This document shows positions 18,085 through 26,303 of a stretch of 60,226 nt of DNA, one piece after another. Every line of letters starts with the position of its first letter. The stretch's first letter is position 1. The notes below the pieces were generated by a model. The model saw nothing but the letters and a program-made list of their open reading frames with translations. It had not been told where the DNA came from and searched no databases. This stretch comes from CAYFPX01 sp964501915 (GTDB lineage Bacteria > Myxococcota_A > UBA796 > CAJQPC01), in the NCBI GenBank assembly GCA_964501915.1, contig CAZCVP010000017.1, forward strand, positions 1 to 60,226, in the 5' to 3' direction. The translations under genes and the position numbers were made by a program.

Positions 18085-18126
18085 TTGGATCTCATGGCGC
18101 CATCCGCGAGGTCCAAGCCCCTTTTT
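18085..18126 (+). terminator. Hairpin with T-tract after the sigma/CBM48 operon
   Basis: TTGGATCTC (18085-18093) pairs with GAGGTCCAA (18108-18116) with one G-U pair, around a loop containing the palindrome ATGGCGCCAT. GCCCC then TTTTT (18122-18126) follows. The T-run is five bases from the stem, so efficiency is uncertain, but the position between the operon and the large DUF11 gene fits an intrinsic terminator. Confidence 0.5.
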
Positions 18127-18207
18127 GTCACCGCGCCGGGGCCCACCCCGTAGCTGGTGTCGGGAGTCCACGGCCTCCCCCTCTCTTCCTGCCTGGAGCC
18201 GATCCTC

Positions 18208-21200
18208 ATGCAACGGTCATCGACCGCAGGGGCGACCTTCGTCCGCGCCTGCCTGCCGATCCTCGCTCTCGCCCTCTCCGCCCCGGTCCTCGCTGCGCCG
18301 ACCGTCGACGGCTACGTCCGCGACCCGGTCACCGGGGTCGTCGAGGCCGACTACCTGGTCCAGGGCATCAACTACACCCTGGACTCCGCCACGGGTGACT
18401 TCGCCGGCGTGCTCTACCTCGCTGAAGACGCGAGCTCGCTGTACTTCGCCTTTGAGCAGTCGGTCCACATCAACGACAACACCTACGGCACCGACAAGAT
18501 CGGCTGGAAGACCAACCACCACCGGGACCTCAAGCCCCTCGACAAGTCCGAGCACGCCAAGGTGCAGCTCCAGGACTGCACCGGGGCGGTCGTGCTGGAC
18601 TTCTACCTGGACTACATCACCAAGGTCGGACCCGGCAACTACCAGAACCTCGGTGTGAGCGGCGGCGACGGCTCGATGCTGATCGGAGATCCGGCCTACG
18701 TCATCGCCTCGGACAGCTCGATCGGCTGGAACCTCCACGACGCCTCGCCGCCCTACCCCGGTGGCCTCGGCGACAGCCCGCCCCGGACCCCGACCAACAC
18801 CTACGACTACGGCACCACCGCCGATCCCAACGCGCCGTGGATCTACCCGCTGGTCTACGAGTGGCAGGTCGACAAGGCCGCCTTCGGGGCCAGCGGCTAC
18901 TGCGACCTCACGATCTCCGAGGTGCACAACTCGCCGCTCAAGTCCGGCGCCAACCCCACGCCCGTGCCGATCCTCAACGGCGTCAAGGAGGCCAGCCCCG
19001 TCTCGGGCACCGAGGTCGACTGGGGCGAGAGCATCCTCTACACCCTGACCTTCAACAACACCGGCCTCGTCGATCTGACCAGCACCACGATCACCGACGT
19101 GGTGGACCCGAACCTCATCGACGTCGTGCCCCTGGACGGCGGCACCTGCGACACCACGCCCTGCACGGCCGGCTCGACCCTGACCTGGGACGTCGGCACC
19201 TTCGCCGCCGGCACGACCGTCTCCGTCGCCTTTGCCGCGACCGTCGACTGGACCGGCGTCGACGGCGACTGGATCTACAACGGGGCCACGCTGGACTCGC
19301 CGGACCTGCCGGAGCCCTTCGACACCAACGTCACCGAGCACCCCTGCTTCGACAGCGACGGCGACGGGGTCTGTGCCGCCGACAACTGCCCCAACGACTA
19401 CAACCCCGACCAGGCCGACACCGACGGCAACGGCCAGGGCGACGCCTGCTCCAACCCGGTCCTGGACCTCACCAAGACCGCCGTGTCCTACACCGACACC
19501 GACGGGGACGGCGTGCTCAGCCCCGGCGACACGGTCCACTACCAGCTCGACTACGGCAACAGCGGCAGCGGCACGGCCAACAACACCGTGCTCACCGACG
19601 ACCCCGACGAGACCTGGGTCGCCGGCGTCACCAACATCAGCGGCGGTGGCACCTACGACGGCGCCACCCTGACCTGGTCCCTCGGCAGCCTCGGCACGGG
19701 GGCCACGGGCTCGGTCACCTACGACGCCACCCTCCAGGGGGCAGGCGTCTTCGCCGCCGGCACGACCCCGGTGTCCAACACCGCCACCATCGTCGCCGAC
19801 GAGGACGGTCCCAACACGGCGACCGCGAGCGTGGACGTGATCGCGGCGCCGCTGCTCGGCCTGACCAAGACCGCCAGCGGCTACTACGACAACGACGCCG
19901 ACGGCACCCTCAGCCCCGGCGACTCCGTCGTCTACGAGCTGGCCTGGTCCAACGACGGCAACGCCGTGGCGACCGGCGCCACCCTCAGCGACGACCCGGA
20001 CGAGACCTACGTGGCCGGTGTGGCCAACATCAGCGACCTCGGCACCTACGACGGCGACACCGTGTCCTGGAGCCTCGGCACCCTGGCCGTAGGCGCCACG
20101 GGCACCTTCTCCTACGAGGTCACGCTCTCCGCGCCTGACACCTTCCTGCACGGCACCACCACCGTGCCCAACACCTCGACCCTGACCGCCATCGAGGACG
20201 GTCCCGTCACCGCCAGCGAGGCCGTGGTGGTGACCGCCGCCGCCGACATCACCCTGGCCAAGTCCGTCACCGGCACCACCGACCTCGACGGGGACGGGCT
20301 CCTGAGCCCCGGCGACGAGGTGCACTACGCCCTGACCTGGTCGTCGGTGGGCAACGCCGCGGCCACGGGCGCCGTGCTCACCGACGATCCAGACGAGAGC
20401 TACGTCGCCGGCATCTCCGCCATCAGCGGCGGTGGCACCTACGTCGGCGGCACCCTCTCCTGGTCCCTGGGCACCCTGTCCAGCGGCACCAGCGGCACGG
20501 TCACCTACACCGCGAAGCTCCTGGGTGCCGGCGCCTTCGCCCACGGCGACACCCACGTGCTCAACACGGGCACCCTGACCGCCACCGAGGCCGGCCCGGC
20601 CCAGGACACGGCCAGCGTGACCGTGACGGCCGCGGCGGTCCTGACCCTGGCCAAGGCCTCCACCGGCTACACCGACACCGACGCCGACGGCCTGCTCAGC
20701 CCCGGCGACACCGTCCACTACCAGCTCACCTACGCCAACACCGGCAACGCCTCCGCGACGGGCGTCATCCTCAGCGACGACCCCGACGAGCCCTGGGTCG
20801 CGACCCTCACCAGCATCAGCGGCGGGGGCCTCTACGACGGCAACACCGTCTCCTGGGGCCTGGGCACCCTCGCCCCTGGGGCATCGGGTTCGGTCACCTA
20901 CGACGCGCTCCTCGGCAGCGCCGGTGTCTTCCCCCACGGCGACACGCCGGTCACGAACACCGCCAGCCTGGTCGCCCTCGAGGACGGCCCCGTCGCCGCC
21001 TTGGAGACCGTCACGGTGACCGCGGCGGCGGCCCTGTCCGTCTCCAAGGTCAGCACCGGCTACGTCGACAACGACGGCAACGGCCTGCTGAGCCCCGGCG
21101 ACACGGTCGGCTACGCCGTGACCTACGGCAACACCGGCAACGCCGACGCCACCGGCGTCACCCTCACCGACGACCCCGACGAGCTCTACGTGGCCAGCAT

Positions 21201-23334
21201 CGGCCTGGTGAGCGACGGCGGCCTCTACGGCGGCGGCACCATCTCCTGGAGCCTGGGCACCCTGACCCCGGGCGAGACCGGCACGGTGACCTACGAGGCC
21301 ACCCTGGCCGCCTCCGGGACCTTCGCCGACGGCACCACCCCGGTGTCCAACACGGCCGTGCTCCTCTCCACGGAGGTCGGGCCGGTCAGCGACGGCGAGA
21401 CGGTGGATGTGGTGGCGGGCGTGGCCCTGTCCCTGGTCAAGTCCGTCACCGGGACCACGGACGTCGACGGCGACGGCCTGCTGAGCCCGGGTGACCTCGT
21501 CCAGTACGCCCTGACCTACGCCAACGACGGGGACGCCGACGCCACAAGCGCCGTGCTCACCGACGATCCCGACGAGGCCTGGGTGGCCGCGGTCGGAGCC
21601 ATCTCCATCGGGGGGACCTACGACGGCGACCTGATCACCTGGAGCGTCGGCGCGGTCCCCGTCGGCGGCTCGGGCACGGTCACCTACGAGGCGACCCTGG
21701 CGGGGGCGGGCACGTTCGCCCACGGCTCCACGCCGGTCACCAACGTCGCCTCCTTCGTCTCGGCGGAGGACGGCCCGGTCGGCGACACCGCCACGGTGCC
21801 GGTCGTAGCCGCGGCGTCTCTCGCCGTGTCCAAGGCCGCCACCAGCTTCACCGACACCGACGGCGACACCCTGCTCAGCCCCGGCGACACCGTGCACTTC
21901 GCGGTCTCCTACGCCAACAACGGCAACGCCGCTGCCACCAGCGTGTCCCTGAGCGACGACCCGGACGAGCTCTACGTCGCCTCCATCGGCCTCATCAGCG
22001 ACGCCGGCCTCTACGGCGGCGACACCATCGCCTGGAGCCTCGGCAGCCTGGCACCCGGCGAGATCGGCACCGTGACCTACGACGCCGTGCTCGGCGCTGC
22101 GGGCACCTTCCTCCACGGGTCGACCAGCGTGGTGAACACCGCGACCCTGGCCTCGGCCGAGGACGGACCGGTCAGCGCCTCCGAGGCGGTCACCGTCTGG
22201 GCCATCGCTGTGATCTCGGTCGCCAAGGCCACCACCGGCTACACCGACACCGACGGCAACGGGATGATCAGCCCCGGCGACACCGTCCACTACCGGGTCG
22301 ACTACGCCAACAGCGGCAACGCCGACGCCACCAACCTCACCCTGTCGGACGACCCAGACGAGACCTACGTGGCCGGCATCTCCACCATCAGCGCCGCCGG
22401 CAGCTACGACGGCGACACGATCTCGTGGAGCCTCGGCAGCCTCGCCGCCGGCGCGTCCGGCAGCGTGACCTACGACGCGCTGTTGGGCGCAGCGGGCACC
22501 TTCGCCCACGGCACCACCGCCGTGTCGAACACGGCGACGCTGACGGCCTCCGAAGACGGCCCGGTCGGCGACTCCGAGACCGTCACCGTGACCGCGGCGG
22601 CCGCCCTTAGCGTCTCCAAGGTCAGCACCGGCTACACCGACACCGACGGCAGCGGCGCCCTGAGCCCTGGCGACACCGTGCACTACGGGGTGACCTACGC
22701 CAACGGCGGCAACGCCTCGGCGACGGCCGTGGCCCTCACCGACGACCCGAACGAGGCCTGGGTGGTGTCGAACGGCGCGATCAGCGGCGGCGGCCTCTAC
22801 GATGGCGACGTCATCTCCTGGAGTCTCGGCACCCTGGCCCCCGGCGCCTCGGGCACCCTGACCTACGCGGCCACCCTGGCGCCGGCCGGCACCTTCGGAG
22901 ACGGCACCACCCCCGTGGACAACACCGCGGTGCTGACTGCGGCCGAAGACGGTCCGGTGACCGCCACCGAGACCGTGACCGTGATCGCGGCAGCGGACCT
23001 GGCGGTGGTCAAGGCCCTGGTCTCCGCCGCAGACGTCACGGCCGCCTTCGACAACCTCGCCTCGGCCTCGAGCGGCGAAGTCGCTGCCGCCACCAGCAAC
23101 ACGGTCAGCACCACCGTCACGGTGACGACCCGCCTCACCTGGAGCCTGGACGTGACCAACCCCGGTGACGCCACGGCCACCAGCGTGAGCCTCTCCGACA
23201 CCCTGCCGGCCGGCACGACCTTCGAGTCGGCGACCGGCCTCCACAGCGAGGTCGGGGGCACGGTGACCTGGTCCCTCGGTGACCTGGCGCCCGGGGCCAG
23301 CACGCAGGTCTCGGTGACCGCCACCACGGACTGA
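18208..23334 (+). CDS. Giant secreted DUF11-repeat surface protein
   Basis: A 1,708-residue exported protein. ATG 18208 gives a standard signal peptide ending near APVLAA; GGAG lies upstream in CTGGAGCC. Residues about 30-235 form a beta-rich N-terminal domain (YLAEDASSLYFAFEQSVHI) of unknown type. A DUF11-like domain follows (about 250-360), then a thrombospondin-type-3 stretch (DSDGDGVCAADNCPNDYNPD, about 381-412). From about residue 412 come nine DUF11 repeats of exactly 131 residues, each opening with xLxK......D.DGDGxLSPGD and containing DDPDExWVAG. A shorter, diverged tenth unit ends the protein. No LPXTG, PEP-CTERM or T9SS signal is seen, so the anchoring route is unknown. The calcium-like DxDGDG loops suggest Ca2+-stiffened rods for adhesion or an S-layer-like coat; that is inference. 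Confidence 0.92.
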   Translation: MQRSSTAGATFVRACLPILALALSAPVLAAPTVDGYVRDPVTGVVEADYLVQGINYTLDSATGDFAGVLYLAEDASSLYFAFEQSVHINDNTYGTDKIGWKTNHHRDLKPLDKSEHAKVQLQDCTGAVVLDFYLDYITKVGPGNYQNLGVSGGDGSMLIGDPAYVIASDSSIGWNLHDASPPYPGGLGDSPPRTPTNTYDYGTTADPNAPWIYPLVYEWQVDKAAFGASGYCDLTISEVHNSPLKSGANPTPVPILNGVKEASPVSGTEVDWGESILYTLTFNNTGLVDLTSTTITDVVDPNLIDVVPLDGGTCDTTPCTAGSTLTWDVGTFAAGTTVSVAFAATVDWTGVDGDWIYNGATLDSPDLPEPFDTNVTEHPCFDSDGDGVCAADNCPNDYNPDQADTDGNGQGDACSNPVLDLTKTAVSYTDTDGDGVLSPGDTVHYQLDYGNSGSGTANNTVLTDDPDETWVAGVTNISGGGTYDGATLTWSLGSLGTGATGSVTYDATLQGAGVFAAGTTPVSNTATIVADEDGPNTATASVDVIAAPLLGLTKTASGYYDNDADGTLSPGDSVVYELAWSNDGNAVATGATLSDDPDETYVAGVANISDLGTYDGDTVSWSLGTLAVGATGTFSYEVTLSAPDTFLHGTTTVPNTSTLTAIEDGPVTASEAVVVTAAADITLAKSVTGTTDLDGDGLLSPGDEVHYALTWSSVGNAAATGAVLTDDPDESYVAGISAISGGGTYVGGTLSWSLGTLSSGTSGTVTYTAKLLGAGAFAHGDTHVLNTGTLTATEAGPAQDTASVTVTAAAVLTLAKASTGYTDTDADGLLSPGDTVHYQLTYANTGNASATGVILSDDPDEPWVATLTSISGGGLYDGNTVSWGLGTLAPGASGSVTYDALLGSAGVFPHGDTPVTNTASLVALEDGPVAALETVTVTAAAALSVSKVSTGYVDNDGNGLLSPGDTVGYAVTYGNTGNADATGVTLTDDPDELYVASIGLVSDGGLYGGGTISWSLGTLTPGETGTVTYEATLAASGTFADGTTPVSNTAVLLSTEVGPVSDGETVDVVAGVALSLVKSVTGTTDVDGDGLLSPGDLVQYALTYANDGDADATSAVLTDDPDEAWVAAVGAISIGGTYDGDLITWSVGAVPVGGSGTVTYEATLAGAGTFAHGSTPVTNVASFVSAEDGPVGDTATVPVVAAASLAVSKAATSFTDTDGDTLLSPGDTVHFAVSYANNGNAAATSVSLSDDPDELYVASIGLISDAGLYGGDTIAWSLGSLAPGEIGTVTYDAVLGAAGTFLHGSTSVVNTATLASAEDGPVSASEAVTVWAIAVISVAKATTGYTDTDGNGMISPGDTVHYRVDYANSGNADATNLTLSDDPDETYVAGISTISAAGSYDGDTISWSLGSLAAGASGSVTYDALLGAAGTFAHGTTAVSNTATLTASEDGPVGDSETVTVTAAAALSVSKVSTGYTDTDGSGALSPGDTVHYGVTYANGGNASATAVALTDDPNEAWVVSNGAISGGGLYDGDVISWSLGTLAPGASGTLTYAATLAPAGTFGDGTTPVDNTAVLTAAEDGPVTATETVTVIAAADLAVVKALVSAADVTAAFDNLASASSGEVAAATSNTVSTTVTVTTRLTWSLDVTNPGDATATSVSLSDTLPAGTTFESATGLHSEVGGTVTWSLGDLAPGASTQVSVTATTD
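19471..23007 (+). repeat. Nine in-register 393-bp repeats encoding DUF11 units
   Basis: The conserved Lys-containing tripeptide near the start of each unit falls at 19471, 19864, 20257, 20650, 21043, 21436, 21829, 22222, 22615 and 23008. That is a spacing of exactly 393 bases nine times with no indel. The units differ in many codons and residues, so they are not a very recent duplication. The last anchor (23008) opens the diverged end unit. Confidence 0.95.
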
Positions 23335-23380
23335 TCGGGCGGCCCCGGCACGGCGACCTGTGACCGGGGCCCTTCGATGC

Positions 23381-23451
23381 CGGAAGAGCGGCCCCCGCCC
23401 CCCCCCCCCCCCCCCCCCCCCCGGCGCGCGCCGGGGGGGGGNNNNNNNNNN
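23381..23451. other. Assembly gap with adapter-like and homopolymer sequence
   Basis: Ten Ns at 23442-23451 mark a scaffold gap. Directly before it is CGGAAGAGCGG (23381-23391), identical to 11 bases of the common Illumina adapter core, then C-rich sequence with 25 consecutive Cs (23398-23422), GGCGCGCGCC and nine Gs. This stretch is probably read-end artefact rather than genome. The true distance between the DUF11 gene and the next gene is unknown. Confidence 0.8.
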
Positions 23452-23523
23452 CCCTGCGATGCCGCACGCCCGCCCGGCTCCCCTCCCGCCTCCACCCGAC
23501 GCGGGAGGAGAGCCTGGGGCGGT

Positions 23524-24048
23524 CTACAGGTCGTTCATCTCCTGGAGGACCTCGGTGTACCAGGCCACCTCGTCGGTGTCCGCCACCCCTGCCCGGACCT
23601 GCTCCAGCAGGATCTCGCTGAGCATGAGCACGCGACGGTGCACGGCAGGAGAGTCGAGGGTCTCACCGGAGAAGTAGTTCAGCTCGGCGACCAGCAGCTC
23701 CTTGCCGAACTTCAGGCCGGCCTGGGAGTCGTCGACCACCTCGAGCACCTCGACGACCTCTCCGTAGCTCTCGATGCTCAAGGCGCTGGGAATGAAGAAG
23801 GCCTGGAGATCCAGCAGCAGGAGGTCCAGGTCGTCGGCCGCGACGGAGACCCCGTGGTCCTTGCCGTCGGCGGCCGCCTGGAACTGGTGCTTCCAGAAGC
23901 CGGAGCCCATGCTGGTGCCGCTGAGGTCGTCCAGCCAGTCCTGGCAGGCGTCAGCCCCGGCGCCCGGGCACTCCTGGGCGAGGGCGGTGGGGGACCAGGC
24001 CAGGACGGCCAGGCCCACGAGCACAGAGAACGCAGGGAGGGTGCGCAC
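23524..24048 (-). CDS. Small secreted protein of unknown function
   Basis: A 174-residue exported protein. GTG 24048 has GGAGG upstream (complement at 24053-24057) and yields a clear signal peptide (RTLPAFSVLVGLAVLAWSPTALA). The mature part has two early Cys, GSGFWKHQF, a Leu/Asp-rich stretch (DLDLLLLDLQAFFI), and FGKELLVAELNYFSGE followed by a helical tail. The FWK...FGKELLVAELN order is reminiscent of the GYWKNH...AKLN segments found in some secreted bacterial proteins, but I cannot assign a family. It ends 72 bases from the assembly gap, so its original neighbour is unknown. Confidence 0.72.
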   Translation of the reverse strand: MRTLPAFSVLVGLAVLAWSPTALAQECPGAGADACQDWLDDLSGTSMGSGFWKHQFQAAADGKDHGVSVAADDLDLLLLDLQAFFIPSALSIESYGEVVEVLEVVDDSQAGLKFGKELLVAELNYFSGETLDSPAVHRRVLMLSEILLEQVRAGVADTDEVAWYTEVLQEMNDL

Positions 24049-24238
24049 GAGACCTCCGGGTCTGGGGGGGTCGGCGAGGACACTCTTCCTACGAGACGGG
24101 AACGGGCCAGGTGACAGAGATCCCCGCGCCCGCTCCGAGCCGGCCTCTCGATCCATGTCACCACCCGGCGGGCCCGCTCGTAGGACAGGGTGAGTTCCGA
24201 GCGGGTGGCGGGGCTCCTCACTCGCAAGGAGTGTCCGA

Positions 24239-24646
24239 ATGCGTCCTGTGTCCTCGCGACTGATCGCCTCGGTCCTCGGCCTGGTGGCCGGTGCCACCTG
24301 CGCCCTCGTGGTCTCCCACACGGTCTTCGCCAAGACCCCCGACGGCGAGCCCCCCGCCGAGGAGTCCGTCTGCGAAGGCGAGACCGGAGCGCTCTACGGC
24401 CTCTGCGTCTCCTACTGCGAGGCCATGGACTGCGGACACCCCGACCAGCACGCCGACGACCGGGCCTGCAACCGGGTCCTGGACAACTACCGCGACAAGA
24501 GCGGCGGCGAAGACCCGCCGTGCGTCGAGGAGCCCCACCCCACCGACACGGGCGGCGCCGACGACACGGGCTGCGTCGACTGCGAGCCCCCCGCCTGCCC
24601 ACCCCCGTGCATCGAGCTCGAGGGCGAGTGCATCTGCCTGGAGTAG
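24239..24646 (+). CDS. Small Cys-rich secreted protein
   Basis: A 135-residue exported protein. AAGGAG lies just upstream of ATG 24239. The signal is MRPVSSRLIASVLGLVAGAT... ending near VFA. The mature part has a Cys-rich domain (LYGLCVSYCEAMDCG, then ACNRVLDNYRD, then PPCVEE) that recurs in small secreted proteins of many environmental bacteria. A TDTGGADDTG linker leads to a second Cys/Pro cluster (CVDCEPPACPPPC...CICLE). With eleven or so mature Cys it is probably disulfide-bonded. Function unknown. It is divergent from the neighbouring secreted gene at 23524-24048. Confidence 0.8.
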   Translation: MRPVSSRLIASVLGLVAGATCALVVSHTVFAKTPDGEPPAEESVCEGETGALYGLCVSYCEAMDCGHPDQHADDRACNRVLDNYRDKSGGEDPPCVEEPHPTDTGGADDTGCVDCEPPACPPPCIELEGECICLE

Positions 24647-24673
24647 CCCCGGTCCCAGAGCGACCAGGCACCC

Positions 24674-24707
24674 GATGCCCCCCCGACGTCCTGCCCGGGG
24701 GGGCATC
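24674..24707. terminator. Perfect 11-bp hairpin between convergent genes
   Basis: GATGCCCCCCC (24674-24684) and GGGGGGGCATC (24697-24707) form a perfect 11-bp stem with a 12-base loop. It lies 28 bases after the stop of the Cys-rich gene (+) and about 245 before the end of the trypsin gene (-), so it could serve both strands. No T-tract is present. The rest of the 24647-24952 interval shows no gene. Confidence 0.5.
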
Positions 24708-24952
24708 CCCTCCGGATCCCTGCGGCTGGTGCGGGGTCAGGTCGGGTGCACGCCCCCGCCTCACCACCATCCCGTCTTCGCCACCCCGCGCTCGCCCACC
24801 CGAGGGGACTCTGAACCACCGAGGCCAACCACACCGCAGACCCGGTGAACCCGCCCCACGTCCTCTCCCCCACGACGCTCCAGGGTCCCCGGTGGCCGCT
24901 GTCTACGCACCCGACGCCGACCCGACGTCGGTGCTGGTCTCCCCACGAACGT

Positions 24953-25987
24953 CTAGGGACAGGCGTCGCCGACGCAGGTCCCCTCCACGTAGCAGTACCG
25001 CCCCGAAGGCTTGCCATTGGTCTTGCCGGGGCAGTCGCTGCAGGCCGTGGTGCCGTCGCGCCCGTCGCAGCTCTCTCCGACGTCGCAGATGCCGTCGCCG
25101 CAGGTGCCCGGGCCGGTGTCGCCCGTGTCGCCCGTGTCGACCACCGGATCGGTGAAGGCCAGGATCTCGGCCTCGAAGGCATCCGTGCGGGTGCTCACGC
25201 CGTAGACCTCGCAGCCGGCGTCGCCGTAGCTGGTCAGGCCGCCCACGTAGGTCCCGCTGGTGCGGGTGATGAAGGCCGGACCACCGCTGTCGCCCGAGCA
25301 GGGGCCGCCCTCGACCAGGGGCTGGCTGTAGGAGATCTGGGTGGCGGTGTCACCGGGGTCCGGGCAGCCGCTCACCGAGCAGCCCAGCCCGCCGAGGATC
25401 AGGTCGACCTGGAGCTTGACACCCGAGGTCCCGGTCTCGGTGACGCCGAAGCCGGCGAAGTTGAGGTTGGTCACCCCCACGTCGGCGGAGGTGAAGCCCT
25501 CGGCCGCCGGCAGCTCCGGCACCGGGGTGACCCCCTCGGCCGCCGCCGCGTCGCTCTTCAGGCGCAGCAGCGCGATGTCGTTGGTGAGCCAGGCGCTGCT
25601 GTAGCTGGGGTGCCACCAGACCTCGTCGACCGAGTAGACGTGGTCCAGGAGGTAGTTGGGATCCGAGGGGTCCGTGGAGGCCTCGTCGCCTACGAAGACC
25701 ACCAGCTTCTTGGCCGACATGCCGGCCACGCAGTGGGCGGCGGTGACGACCACGTCGCCGCGGATCAGGGTACCGGAGCAGAACGGGGAGACGTAGACCG
25801 AGCGACCACCCCGGGCCGTCTGGTGGAGGGCCACCACCGCGTCGTGCTCGAGCGCGCTGGGCGGGGAGCCGTTGTAGATCTTCGACGCGGCGTCGGTTCC
25901 GGTGCCCTCGAGGAGTTCGACGGGCGCCTCGGTCTGGCAGGCCGTCAGACAAGCGATGGAGAACAGGGGCCAGAGGACGCGTGACAT
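24953..25987 (-). CDS. Trypsin-like serine protease lipoprotein
   Basis: An S1-family endopeptidase of 344 residues. The signal MSRVLWPLFSIACLTAC carries a lipobox (LTAC). The protease starts near IYNGSPPSALEHDAVVAL. The triad is visible as TAAHC (about residue 84), NDIALLRL (about 137) and GDSGGP (about 232), and several Cys could form the usual disulfides. After the protease a TGDTGDTG linker leads to a Cys-rich tail (CGDGICDVGESCDG...) of a type common on secreted proteins of this bacterial group. N-terminal IYNG replaces the classical IVGG-like start, so zymogen activation is possible. It is on the same strand as the subtilisin upstream, but 316 bases separate them. Confidence 0.93.
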   Translation of the reverse strand: MSRVLWPLFSIACLTACQTEAPVELLEGTGTDAASKIYNGSPPSALEHDAVVALHQTARGGRSVYVSPFCSGTLIRGDVVVTAAHCVAGMSAKKLVVFVGDEASTDPSDPNYLLDHVYSVDEVWWHPSYSSAWLTNDIALLRLKSDAAAAEGVTPVPELPAAEGFTSADVGVTNLNFAGFGVTETGTSGVKLQVDLILGGLGCSVSGCPDPGDTATQISYSQPLVEGGPCSGDSGGPAFITRTSGTYVGGLTSYGDAGCEVYGVSTRTDAFEAEILAFTDPVVDTGDTGDTGPGTCGDGICDVGESCDGRDGTTACSDCPGKTNGKPSGRYCYVEGTCVGDACP

Positions 25988-26303
25988 GGGGACTCCCGGG
26001 GCGGATCCAAGCGGTTCGCCGGCCCTACGATCGCGGAGGGCCGGTGGTTACAAATTGCTGGAGCCACCGGCAGGACCAGCTCCGCAATCACCCGATGGCC
26101 CGCTCGCCTTGTGCTGTCTCGGCAGTCGCCGATGGAGTGGACTAGATGACCACGGCGGAAGTAATGTGCCGGTGCGCGAGGCAACTTCCGTCCCTGTTGG
26201 TCTGGGGTCGGCGCCGGCATGGCCGAGTCATTCCAAGCGCGACCCCGGGCCGACAGGGGCGGAAGGGGTCCGCGCAACGGTGCGTTACTTGTGCCGGGGG
26301 CAT
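25988..26303. other. Intergenic region upstream of the trypsin-like gene
   Basis: Contains no convincing gene. An inverted repeat CCGGTGG (26041-26047) / CCACCGG (26064-26070) with a 16-base, AT-rich loop lies about 55 bases upstream of the protease start. It could be an operator, a terminator for the subtilisin transcript or chance. The stretch is less GC-rich than its surroundings, which fits a promoter, but I cannot place -35/-10 boxes with confidence. Confidence 0.35.

Noticed and set aside
18217..23244. A 1,675-residue open frame antisense to the DUF11 gene
   Set aside because: It follows from the repetitive GAC/GCC/ACC codon use of the sense gene. Its product is Gly/Val/Arg-rich without domain character, and it mirrors the repeat period exactly.
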